DNA from: an uncultured Pelagibacteraceae bacterium
Lineage (GTDB): Bacteria; Pseudomonadota; Alphaproteobacteria; Pelagibacterales; Pelagibacteraceae
Assembly (NCBI GenBank): GCA_902589455.1
Contig: CACISX010000002.1
Location: 124,001-188,000, forward strand
DNA: 64,000 bases
Reading direction: 5' to 3'
The notes under the pieces: model-generated
The model's database searches: none
Told to the model about the DNA's origin: nothing
The model's input: only the letters and a program-made list of their open reading frames with translations
Part shown: positions 52,749-63,121 of the stretch, one piece after another
How positions within the stretch are numbered: the stretch's first letter is position 1
How the letters are laid out: each line of letters opens with the position of its first letter
Position numbers and translations under genes: made by a program

Positions 52749-52817
52749 AAAAGGGCTTTTATTCTGACCCTCTTAGTTGGTTTTCAAGCTCTTTTCTCCA
52801 ATTAACTTTGGAGAAAA
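52745..52817 (+). promoter_or_regulatory. Strand-swap expression platform of the SAM-V riboswitch
   Basis: CTTTTCTCC at 52791-52799 has two perfect partners: GGAGAAAAG at 52745-52753 at the end of the aptamer, extendable to 14 bp, and TGGAGAAAA at 52809-52817, which holds the bhmT ribosome-binding site. With SAM bound, the aptamer would hold the first partner, so the strand would fold over the ribosome-binding site and stop translation. Confidence 0.68.
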
Positions 52818-52819
52818 AA

Positions 52820-53878
52820 ATGTCGAATGAATTAAAAGAGAGATTAGACAAAGGCCCTGTAATTTGTGCTGAAGGTTTTTTGTTTGAAATTGAGAGAAGG
52901 GGATACATGGCATCAGGAGAATTTGTGCCAATGGTTTCTTTAGATCATCCTGAAGTATTAGAAAACTTACATAGAGAATTTCAACATGCTGGATCAGACA
53001 TTGTTGAAGCTTTTACATACAATGGGCATAGAGAAAAAATGAGAGTAATAGGAAAAGAGGAATTGCTTGAACCTTTAAATAGATCAGCTCTTAAAATAGC
53101 AAAAAAAGTTGCTTTAGATACACCTGAAGGATCGAAGCCTAATTTGATGGCTGGAAATATTTCAAATTCTAACATCTGGAAAGAAGATGATAAGCAAGCT
53201 CAAAAAGAAGTTGAGGGAATGTTTAATGAAATGATTGGATGGGCCGTAGATGAAGAGGCAGACATGCTAATCGGGGAAACTTTTTATTATGCAGAAGAAG
53301 CTTTCAAAGCTCTTGAGGTAATGAAAAAAGCTAACCTTCCAACAGTGTTAACAATTTCGCCGATGGGTGAAAACAAAATGAGAGACGGCATGTCCGTAGT
53401 TGATACATGTAAAGAGTTGGAGCAACGAGGAGCTGATGTTGTGGGTTTAAATTGTTTTAGAGGCCCAGCAACAATGATGCCATTTTTAAAAGAGATTAGA
53501 AAAGCCGTAAGATGTCACGTTGGTGCTTTACCAATTCCTTATAGAACTAATGAAAAATTTCCAACTTTTTTTAATTTACCAGATAGAGATGATTGTGCAT
53601 GTCCTTCTCCACATGGAAGAACATTTCCTACAGCATTAGACCCACATTTTTGCAATAGATATGAAATAGGTCAATTTGCAAAATGGGCAAACATCTTAGG
53701 TATACATTATATAGGTGTTTGTTGTGGTGCTAATCCAATGTTAATTCGAGAGGTAGCAGAGTCTGTTGGATTAAAAGTACCCGCAAGCAAATATAGAGAA
53801 AACATGCAAAATCATTTTATGTATGGAAAAAATAAAAGAATTCCAAAACATATGACAGAGTATGGAGATAAGGCTTAG
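52820..53878 (+). CDS. bhmT: Betaine-homocysteine S-methyltransferase
   Basis: This 352-residue zinc enzyme makes methionine from homocysteine, most likely with glycine betaine as the methyl donor. VICAEGFLFEIERRGYMASGEF, read as CAEGFLFEIERRG, opens the barrel. The zinc Cys residues are in VVGLNCFRGP near residue 210 and GVCCGANPMLIREVAES near 303-319. The ATG at 52820 has GGAG seven bases upstream; a TTG at 52808 is within this site and is rejected. The SAM-II and SAM-V riboswitches upstream tie expression to low SAM. Confidence 0.88.
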   Translation: MSNELKERLDKGPVICAEGFLFEIERRGYMASGEFVPMVSLDHPEVLENLHREFQHAGSDIVEAFTYNGHREKMRVIGKEELLEPLNRSALKIAKKVALDTPEGSKPNLMAGNISNSNIWKEDDKQAQKEVEGMFNEMIGWAVDEEADMLIGETFYYAEEAFKALEVMKKANLPTVLTISPMGENKMRDGMSVVDTCKELEQRGADVVGLNCFRGPATMMPFLKEIRKAVRCHVGALPIPYRTNEKFPTFFNLPDRDDCACPSPHGRTFPTALDPHFCNRYEIGQFAKWANILGIHYIGVCCGANPMLIREVAESVGLKVPASKYRENMQNHFMYGKNKRIPKHMTEYGDKA

Positions 53879-53880
53879 TC

Positions 53881-54552
53881 TTATCGGGTTTCTATATTGG
53901 GTAACAGATCTTTTAAATTTTTGATTTCTAATTTTGGCTGGTAGTCAAGATTATCAAATATATTATTATTTCTGTTCACCCAAATAGAATTATAACCATA
54001 ATTTCCACCACCTGAAACATCCCAAGTATTTGCACTTAAAAAAACAACTTCATTTTTTTTAATTTTATATTGCTTTAATGGAAGATCGTAAACTTTAGAG
54101 TCAGGTTTATAAACTCCAACTTCTTCAATTGAAAAAATATCATCAAATATATTTTCTAAATTATTGCTCTTAACCAATTCATTAAGAAGGGAAGGAGTAC
54201 CATTAGAAAGAATAGCAAGTTTAAAATCTTTTTTTTTTAATAATTTTAAAACTTCAGGAACTTCTTTAAAGGTTGATAGAATTTTATAAAGATCTAATAA
54301 CTCATTTCTCATAGAAAAATCTATCTCATAAGCTTTCATAGATTTATCTAAACTATCTTCTGTAACTTGCCAAAAATCCTTATGACGTTTCATTAAACTT
54401 CTTAGCCAAGTATATTCTAATTGTGTTGTTCTCCAATAATCGGCGAAATCTTCCCACTTATCACCTATTCTATCTTTACATTTTTCAGTAGCTGAGTTGA
54501 CATCAAATAAGGTGCCATAAGCATCAAAAATTATTGCTTTAATATTTTTCAT
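53881..54552 (-). CDS. Haloacid dehalogenase type II-like HAD hydrolase
   Basis: This 223-residue HAD enzyme has the nucleophile motif IIFDAYGTLFDVNSA near residues 7-21, LAILSNGTPSLLNELV near 112-127, and LSANTWDVSGGGNYGYNSIWVN near 172, read as SANTWDVSGGGNYG, which is characteristic of L-2-haloacid dehalogenases. The true substrate may be a haloacid or a phosphate ester. It converges on bhmT with two bases between the genes. Confidence 0.82.
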   Translation of the reverse strand: MKNIKAIIFDAYGTLFDVNSATEKCKDRIGDKWEDFADYWRTTQLEYTWLRSLMKRHKDFWQVTEDSLDKSMKAYEIDFSMRNELLDLYKILSTFKEVPEVLKLLKKKDFKLAILSNGTPSLLNELVKSNNLENIFDDIFSIEEVGVYKPDSKVYDLPLKQYKIKKNEVVFLSANTWDVSGGGNYGYNSIWVNRNNNIFDNLDYQPKLEIKNLKDLLPNIETR

Positions 54553-54568
54553 AAACTAACTTATCAAT

Positions 54569-55267
54569 ATGAGTAACATTAGATTATTTTATTCAAAAAG
54601 TTTATCTCTTAATTTGACTGACAAACTTGATAAATCTCAATCTCACTATGTTTCAAAAGTTATGAGACTTAAAGAGAAAGAAGTTTTTTCTCTTTTTAAT
54701 AGTAGTGGCGAATGGGAAGCGAAAATCTTAAATATCACAAAAAGCATAGTTGAATTTAATGTTACGAAACAATTAAGACAGAAAGAAAATACCAAAGAAC
54801 TTTGGTTAGCCTTCTCTCCAATTAAATCAAATTACTTTAATTTTATGATTCAAAAAGCTACAGAGCTTGGTGTTACTAAGTTTTTACCAATCATTTTTGA
54901 TAGAACGATTGTTAGGAAGATAAACAAAGAAAGATTGGAAAAAGTAATCATAGAAGCGACTGAACAATCAAATAGAATAACAGTTCCAATAATTGAGGAG
55001 CCCCAGAAATTAAAAAACTTTCTAAGAAATGATATGGATTTAATATTTACTGATCTCAACACAACTAATACAAAAATTGATCTTAAAAAGTTAACTACAA
55101 ACCCCACTTGCGTAGTCATAGGGCCAGAGGGAGATTTTTCTGAGGAGGAGAGGGAAGAGATTCTCAAATTTAATGATGTTCAACCTATTAAAATCAATGA
55201 AAACATCTTGAGATCTGAAACGGCTGTAATTTCTGCCTTATCGATCATAAATTACGCTATTAATTGA
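54569..55267 (+). CDS. rsmE: 16S rRNA (uracil1498-N3)-methyltransferase
   Basis: This 232-residue SPOUT methyltransferase modifies U1498 of 16S rRNA. SHYVSKVMRLKEKEVFSLFN near residues 25-44 is in the PUA-like domain. WLAFSPIKSNYFNFMIQKATELGV near 77-100, read as NFMIQKATELGV, CVVIGPEGDFSEEE near 185-198, and ILRSETAVISAL near 213-224 form the SAM-binding knot. It is divergent from the HAD gene and 62 bases upstream of the cytochrome oxidase operon. Confidence 0.92.
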   Translation: MSNIRLFYSKSLSLNLTDKLDKSQSHYVSKVMRLKEKEVFSLFNSSGEWEAKILNITKSIVEFNVTKQLRQKENTKELWLAFSPIKSNYFNFMIQKATELGVTKFLPIIFDRTIVRKINKERLEKVIIEATEQSNRITVPIIEEPQKLKNFLRNDMDLIFTDLNTTNTKIDLKKLTTNPTCVVIGPEGDFSEEEREEILKFNDVQPIKINENILRSETAVISALSIINYAIN

Positions 55268-55329
55268 TATTTTGTCGCTAAAAGTAAAAGTGTATTTTTT
55301 TAAAAGACGCTCTATATAGGGTAAAAAAA

Positions 55330-57781
<2,452 letters not shown>

Positions 57782-57814
57782 ATATAGCAAATAAGATTTT
57801 TTAACTTTAAATTA

Positions 57815-58726
57815 ATGATTAAGTCTAAATTAAAAAATAGAAATTTATCACAAGAAGACGCCTTTAATTTATCTGAATTATTTAAGTTAATGAAACCAAG
57901 AGTAATGTCTCTGGTTATCTTTACATGTGCAGTTGGATTATTAATGGCTCCAAATATAATTCCAATGAAAGATGCACTCATTGGAATAATTTTAGTTTCA
58001 ATTGGAGCAGGAGCAGCTGGGGCTTTAAATATGTGGTACGAGTCAGATTTGGATGCACTAATGACAAGGACTTGTTTGAGACCAATTCCAACTGGCAAGG
58101 TAAATAGAAATCAAGCACTAGTATTTGGAATTGCTCTTTCAATTTTTTCTGTAATTGCACTTGATTATTATTCAAACAGAATATCAGCTAGCTTATTACT
58201 TTTTACTATTTTGTTTTATGTATTTGTCTATACAATTTGGTTAAAAAGAAAAACTCCACAAAATATTGTCATTGGAGGAGCTGCAGGAGCACTACCTCCA
58301 GTGATTGGTTGGACTATAGCTACTAATTCTTTGACTTTTGAACCAATTACTTTCTTTTTAATCATATTTTTTTGGACGCCTTCACATTTTTGGGCTTTAA
58401 GTTTGTATAAATCTGATGATTATAAAAAAGCTAAAATTCCAATGCTTCCCTTAACAAATGGAGTTGAGAGTACAAAATTCAACATATTTGTTTATTCTTT
58501 AACGATGTTACCTGTAATTATCTTGCCTTATGCAGTTGGTTTTGTGGGTATAACTTTTTTAATCCCATCATTAATTTTGACAATTTATTATAATTATTTA
58601 TGTTTCGAACTTTATAAATTTAAAAAAAACAAATTTGATGCAAAAAAAGCAAAATCTATTTTTGGATATTCAATTTTGTATTTATTTTTAATTTTTGTTC
58701 TTTTTTTAATTGATAAAATTTTATGA
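57815..58726 (+). CDS. ctaB: Protoheme IX farnesyltransferase (heme O synthase)
   Basis: CtaB turns heme B into heme O for the oxidase. The 303-residue membrane protein has about eight helices and the prenyltransferase motifs NMWYESDLDALMTRTCLRP (Asp-rich, near residues 71-89) and SLYKSDDYKKAKIPMLPL near 202-219. GGAAGALPPVIGWT near 153-166 is also conserved. It overlaps the following small gene by four bases (ATGA). Confidence 0.95.
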   Translation: MIKSKLKNRNLSQEDAFNLSELFKLMKPRVMSLVIFTCAVGLLMAPNIIPMKDALIGIILVSIGAGAAGALNMWYESDLDALMTRTCLRPIPTGKVNRNQALVFGIALSIFSVIALDYYSNRISASLLLFTILFYVFVYTIWLKRKTPQNIVIGGAAGALPPVIGWTIATNSLTFEPITFFLIIFFWTPSHFWALSLYKSDDYKKAKIPMLPLTNGVESTKFNIFVYSLTMLPVIILPYAVGFVGITFLIPSLILTIYYNYLCFELYKFKKNKFDAKKAKSIFGYSILYLFLIFVLFLIDKIL

Positions 58727-58848
58727 TAACACCAGACAAAAAAACAAAGAAAAAAAATATTCTAACAGCAATAGCAATTTTAGCTTTTATGGTATTTTTA
58801 TTTGTTTTTACTTTATATAACGTTGGAGTATTTGATAGACAGATATGA
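58723..58848 (+). CDS. Small single-helix CoxF-like protein of the oxidase operon
   Basis: A 41-residue frame starts in the ctaB stop (ATGA) and ends in the ctaG start (ATGA), so it fits the operon exactly. The basic N-terminus MITPDKKTKKKN is followed by one hydrophobic helix (residues 13-32) and the tail YNVGVFDRQI. Many alphaproteobacterial cox operons have a similar short membrane protein between ctaB and ctaG, often called CoxF. The role is unknown. The double overlap makes it very likely to be real. Confidence 0.8.
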   Translation: MITPDKKTKKKNILTAIAILAFMVFLFVFTLYNVGVFDRQI

Positions 58849-59378
58849 TTAAAAGCAAAACATTAACCCCTTTACTTTTAGCTGGGATTTTTGTCCTTAT
58901 GTTGGGATTGTCTTTTGCAGCAGTGCCTTTGTATGATTTGTTCTGTAGAGTTACTGGTTTTGGAGGAACAACCCAGGTATCAAAAGAAGCTCCAAAAATA
59001 GTATTAGACAAGGTTGTTAGTGTGAGGTTTGATACAAACGTGAACAATCTTGAATGGAATTTCAAAGCAAAATCAAACGTGATTGACGTGAAAGTTGGTC
59101 AGGTCAACAGAATAGAATTTGAAGTTGAGAACTTAGGAAACGAAACGACTTATGGCGTTGCTAGTTTTAACGTTTCACCAGCAAGTTTTGGTAAATATTA
59201 TAGTAAATTAGGATGTTTTTGTTTTGAAAAACAAGAGTTGAAGGCTGGAGAGAAGGCAACTTACGTAATGACTTTTTATTTAGACCCTGACCTTGTGAAC
59301 GATCCAACAACAAAAAATCTACAAGATGTAACTATGTCGTACACTTTTTTCTCGACAGATTACTATAAACAATCATAA
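58845..59378 (+). CDS. ctaG: Cytochrome c oxidase assembly protein CtaG/Cox11
   Basis: This 177-residue copper chaperone delivers CuB to subunit I. One N-terminal helix is followed by a periplasmic domain with AAVPLYDLFCRVTGFGGTTQ near residues 24-43, NETTYGVASFNVSPASFGKYY near 113, read as VASFNVSPASFGKYY, and the copper motif KLGCFCFEKQEL near 138-149. FYLDPDLVNDP near 161 is the usual end. It overlaps the small gene upstream by four bases. Confidence 0.94.
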   Translation: MIKSKTLTPLLLAGIFVLMLGLSFAAVPLYDLFCRVTGFGGTTQVSKEAPKIVLDKVVSVRFDTNVNNLEWNFKAKSNVIDVKVGQVNRIEFEVENLGNETTYGVASFNVSPASFGKYYSKLGCFCFEKQELKAGEKATYVMTFYLDPDLVNDPTTKNLQDVTMSYTFFSTDYYKQS

Positions 59379-59387
59379 TCACGAAAA

Positions 59388-60176
59388 ATGTCAGCAGAAA
59401 AAAAACATGATTACCACTTAGTTGATCCAAGTCCTTGGCCAATTTATACTTCTTTTGCATGTTTAGTATTAGCGATAGGAGCAATTTTTTATATGCATAA
59501 CGGTATTTCATGGGGAATGTATCTTGGTTTAGCTTTATTAATTTATGGTGCATATATGTGGTTTAGAGATGTAGTAATCGAAGCTGAGCATCAAGGTCAT
59601 CACACTCCTGTTGTTCAAATTCATCATAGATATGGAATGACTTTGTTCATTGCTTCAGAAGTAATGTTCTTTGTTGCATGGTTCTGGGCTTACTTTGATA
59701 TAAGTTTATTTCCAAATGAATTTGTTGGAAATGTATGGCCACCAAAAGATATTGAAACATTTGATCCTTGGGACATTCCTTTGATAAATACTTTAGTTTT
59801 ATTACTATCAGGAACAACTGTTACTTGGGCACATCACTCTTTATTAGAGGATGATAGAAAAGGATTTATACAAGGGTTAACTTTAACTGTAATCCTAGGT
59901 TTCTTTTTTACCTTATTACAAGCATATGAATACCATCACGCTACTTTTACCTACTCAGGCCATATTTATGGAGCAGTATTTTATATGGCGACAGGCTTTC
60001 ACGGTTTCCATGTGATTATAGGAACAATATTTTTGGCTGTGTGTTTGTGGAGAGGAAGACTTGGTCATTTCACAAAGGATCATCATTTTGGATTTGAAGC
60101 AGCTGCTTGGTACTGGCATTTTGTTGACGTAGTGTGGCTATTCTTATTTGCTGCAATTTATATTTGGGGAAGTTAA
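59388..60176 (+). CDS. coxC: Cytochrome c oxidase subunit III
   Basis: This 262-residue membrane subunit has seven helices. It begins HDYHLVDPSPWPIYTSF near residue 5 and has RYGMTLFIASEVMFFVAWFWAYF near 79-101, read as RYGMTLFIASEVMFF, where the conserved Glu sits, TWAHHSLLEDDR near 145-156, and TGFHGFHVIIGTIFL near 203-217. AAWYWHFVDVVWLFLF ends it. It starts nine bases after ctaG. Confidence 0.96.
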   Translation: MSAEKKHDYHLVDPSPWPIYTSFACLVLAIGAIFYMHNGISWGMYLGLALLIYGAYMWFRDVVIEAEHQGHHTPVVQIHHRYGMTLFIASEVMFFVAWFWAYFDISLFPNEFVGNVWPPKDIETFDPWDIPLINTLVLLLSGTTVTWAHHSLLEDDRKGFIQGLTLTVILGFFFTLLQAYEYHHATFTYSGHIYGAVFYMATGFHGFHVIIGTIFLAVCLWRGRLGHFTKDHHFGFEAAAWYWHFVDVVWLFLFAAIYIWGS

Positions 60177-60185
60177 TATTTATCC

Positions 60186-60839
60186 TTGAAGAATAAATTA
60201 CTATTTTCAGTTTTTGTTTATTTTATTATTTTAACTCTGTTATCTCTAGGGTTTTGGCAAATTTATAGATTAAATTGGAAATTAGAATTAATTGAGCAAA
60301 TAGAAAATTCTTTAAAAAATGACCCTGTGCAACTATCTAACATTGAAAAAAAAAATTATCTTAGAATAAAAACAAGCGGAGAAATTGATTTTGATAAACA
60401 AATTTACTTGTACAATTTAAATGATAATGGCAAACCTGGATTTGAAGTAATTAATCCAATAAAAATTGGCGACAAAAATTATTTAATAAATAGAGGATGG
60501 ATACCTTTTGAAAAAAAAGATTTACCTGAAATAAATTTAGTTGATCAAAATAAAATAGTTGGCACTCTTATGTTGCAAACTAAAGCAAGCACATTTAAGC
60601 CTGAAAATGATATTGAAAAAAATTATTGGTTTACTTTGAATAGAGAAGATGTTTCAAAATTCACTGGAAGAAATTTTTCAGAGTATGTTATTTATTTAAA
60701 CGGTGAATACAAAATTCCAAAACCAAGGGTGATAACTGCTAAAATTTCAAATAATCACAAGAAGTATGCAATTACTTGGTTTTCTATGGCGATTTCAATT
60801 CTTTTAATATATTTATATTTTAGGAAAAAAAATTATTAA
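60186..60839 (+). CDS. SURF1 family oxidase assembly protein
   Basis: This 217-residue protein helps insert heme A. It has one helix at each end (about residues 5-24 and 193-211) with a periplasmic loop between. LGFWQIYRLNWKLELIEQI near residues 21-39, NRGWIPFEKKDLPE near 102-115, and AITWFSMAISILLIYLYFRKK, read as YAITWFSMAISILL, are family landmarks. The start is TTG at 60186, since no ATG gives the first helix. The thrC ATG follows its stop at once. Confidence 0.86.
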   Translation: MKNKLLFSVFVYFIILTLLSLGFWQIYRLNWKLELIEQIENSLKNDPVQLSNIEKKNYLRIKTSGEIDFDKQIYLYNLNDNGKPGFEVINPIKIGDKNYLINRGWIPFEKKDLPEINLVDQNKIVGTLMLQTKASTFKPENDIEKNYWFTLNREDVSKFTGRNFSEYVIYLNGEYKIPKPRVITAKISNNHKKYAITWFSMAISILLIYLYFRKKNY

Positions 60840-62219
60840 ATGATATACGTAAGTACAAGAGACACATCAAAAGCCTTTGAATTTAAAGACGTTTTCATTA
60901 AAGGTCTTGCTGACGATGGGGGCTTATTTATTCCAGAAACATTAGTGAAATATGATGAAAATGAAATCAGCGATTTAAAAAAACTCAGTTATTCAGAGTT
61001 AGCTAAAAAAATTGTTTATCCATTTATTGGTAATTTTATGTCTGAAGCCGATTTGAGTAAAATTATTGATAAATCTTACGCTATATTTAGAAAAGACAAC
61101 GTTGTAGATTTCATAAAGCTTGGAGACAAAACAGTTTTAGAGCTATTTCATGGTCCTACCTTAGCTTTTAAAGATGTTGCTATGCAACTTTTAGGTAACT
61201 TTTACGAATATTACCTAAACAATGAAAATCAAAAAATTAATATTGTTGTTGCCACATCTGGAGACACTGGTGCTGCAGCAATTGATGCAATTAAAGGTAA
61301 AAAAAATGTTAATATTTTTGTGCTTCATCCGGATAATCGTATTTCACCAGTGCAAAGAAAATTAATGACAACAAGTAAAGATGAAAATGTATTTAACATA
61401 GCTATAAAGGGAAATTTTGATGATTGCCAAAACCTAGTTAAATCTATGTTTGCAGATAAGAAGTTTTCAAATGATATCAAAATGTCAGGGGTAAATTCTA
61501 TTAATTGGGCAAGGATTATTGCTCAAAGTGTTTATTATTTTTATAGTTATTTTTTAGTTGAAAATATAGGTGAACCAACGAATTTTTCAGTACCAACAGG
61601 AAATTTTGGAGATGTTTATGCTGGATATTTAGCCAAAAAAATGGGCTTGCCTATAAATAAATTAATTGTTGCAACTAATCAAAATGATATTTTACATAGA
61701 GCAATATCAAAAGGTAGTTATGAGGCAGAAAAGGTTTCAGAGACTATTTCTCCAAGTATGGATATTCAAATAGCTAGCAATTTTGAGAGACTTATATTTG
61801 ATCTTAATAATGAGGACGACAAACAGACTTCATTAGATATGAAAAATATCAAAGAGAGGGGAAAGTATTTAATTAATAAGGATAAATTAAATAAAATTAG
61901 AGAAAATTTTTTATCAGCTAGAATTAGCGAGGATGAGACTTTAGAGGTTATTAAGAGGGTGTATGAAAAATTTGCTGTAGTTTTAGATCCTCACACAGCC
62001 ATTGGATATGGAGCGTTTGATAAACATAACTTAAAAGGAAATAATATTGTACTAGCAACCGCACATCCCTGTAAGTTCCCAGGCGCAATTGAAAGTGCAA
62101 TTAATATAAAAGCAGATTTGCCAAACGAATTAACTTTTATTTTAGATCAAAAAGAAAATTATGAAATTGTTGAAAATGATATTGATAAAGTAAAACAACA
62201 TATAAAAGACAGGGCATAA
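60840..62219 (+). CDS. thrC: Threonine synthase
   Basis: This 459-residue PLP enzyme makes threonine from O-phosphohomoserine. MIYVSTRDTSKAFEFKDVFIKGLADDGG, read as GLADDGGLFIPE near residues 28-39, is the fungal and proteobacterial type start. The PLP Lys is in LFHGPTLAFKDVAMQLLG near 102-119, with ATSGDTGAAAIDAIKGK near 142-158 and VPTGNFGDVYAGYLAKKMGL near 251-270. The kinase that makes its substrate is at the end of the window. Confidence 0.94.
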   Translation: MIYVSTRDTSKAFEFKDVFIKGLADDGGLFIPETLVKYDENEISDLKKLSYSELAKKIVYPFIGNFMSEADLSKIIDKSYAIFRKDNVVDFIKLGDKTVLELFHGPTLAFKDVAMQLLGNFYEYYLNNENQKINIVVATSGDTGAAAIDAIKGKKNVNIFVLHPDNRISPVQRKLMTTSKDENVFNIAIKGNFDDCQNLVKSMFADKKFSNDIKMSGVNSINWARIIAQSVYYFYSYFLVENIGEPTNFSVPTGNFGDVYAGYLAKKMGLPINKLIVATNQNDILHRAISKGSYEAEKVSETISPSMDIQIASNFERLIFDLNNEDDKQTSLDMKNIKERGKYLINKDKLNKIRENFLSARISEDETLEVIKRVYEKFAVVLDPHTAIGYGAFDKHNLKGNNIVLATAHPCKFPGAIESAINIKADLPNELTFILDQKENYEIVENDIDKVKQHIKDRA

Positions 62220-62704
62220 TGAAAATAAACGAAAACGATTTACTACCAAATTCAGAAGTATTTGTTTTAGAAAATGGTGAGCCAACTAAAAAAAAAATTG
62301 AAGATTTTTTAAAAAATAAAAAAGTAATTTTATTTGGATTGCCAGGCGCTTATACCTCAGTTTGTTCTGCAAAACATTTACCAAGCTATGTAGACTTGCA
62401 TGATAAATTTAAAGAAAAAGGTATTGATCATATTATTTGTATATCTGTAAATGATCCTTTTGTTATGAGTGCATGGGGAAAAGCAAATAATGTAGGTGAT
62501 AAAATTATTATGATGGGAGACCCTTTTTTAAACTTTACTAAAGATATAGGTGCGGATGTTGATAAAAGTGGAAGAGGTTTAGGTATTAGATCAAATAGAT
62601 ACACAATGTATGTTCAAGACATGAAGGTTATTAAGCTACAGGAAGAAAAAGACACTGGATCTTGTGAAATTTCAGCAGCAGAAAATTTTTTAAATTTAGT
62701 CTAA
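62219..62704 (+). CDS. Peroxiredoxin (Prx5/AhpE-type)
   Basis: This 161-residue thiol peroxidase has the catalytic Cys in LFGLPGAYTSVCSAKHLPSY near residues 39-58, where the more usual Thr-x-x-Cys is seen as TSVC. VNDPFVMSAWGKANNV near 78-93 and a C-terminal GSCEISAAENFL with a second Cys follow, as in Prx5 enzymes. It shares one base with thrC, so it is co-translated, and its end overlaps rnhA by nine bases. Confidence 0.9.
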   Translation: MKINENDLLPNSEVFVLENGEPTKKKIEDFLKNKKVILFGLPGAYTSVCSAKHLPSYVDLHDKFKEKGIDHIICISVNDPFVMSAWGKANNVGDKIIMMGDPFLNFTKDIGADVDKSGRGLGIRSNRYTMYVQDMKVIKLQEEKDTGSCEISAAENFLNLV

Positions 62705-63121
62705 ATTTGCAGCTTTTTTAGCTAATAAGTCTACTTCTTCATTCATAGGATTTCCATCATGAGCCTTTACCCAATTCCATTGGACATTAAGTGATTTATT
62801 CAAATTATATAGTTTAATCCACAAATCTTTATTTTTAACATCTTCTTTTTTTGAGGTTTTCCAATTATTAGCTAACCAAGTATTAATCCATTCAGTTATT
62901 CCATTTTTTACATATTGAGAGTCAGTGTATATCTTTATTTCAGTACCAGGTTTCATATCTTTTAGTGCATTTATCGGAGCTAGTAGTTCCATTCTATTAT
63001 TAGTAGTATTTTTTTCACTACCACTAATTTTTCTTATTTCTTTTTCATAATTTATAATTGCAGCCCACCCACCATTACCTGGATTTGTTAAACAAGAGCC
63101 ATCTGTATAAATTGTAATCAT
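62696..63121 (-). CDS. rnhA: Ribonuclease HI
   Basis: RNase HI cuts RNA in RNA-DNA hybrids. The 141-residue protein has all catalytic acids: IYTDGSCLTNPGNGGWAAII near residues 4-23 (first Asp), NRMELLAPINAL near 43-54 (Glu), IYTDSQYVKNGITEWI near 64-79 (second Asp), and NEEVDLLAKKAA near 127-138 (last Asp). It shares one base with the thrB gene and is translated after it. Confidence 0.95.
   Translation of the reverse strand: MITIYTDGSCLTNPGNGGWAAIINYEKEIRKISGSEKNTTNNRMELLAPINALKDMKPGTEIKIYTDSQYVKNGITEWINTWLANNWKTSKKEDVKNKDLWIKLYNLNKSLNVQWNWVKAHDGNPMNEEVDLLAKKAANLD

Noticed and set aside
52808..52810. TTG at 52808 as the bhmT start
   Set aside because: It lies in the Shine-Dalgarno region of the ATG at 52820 and would add four residues with no support.
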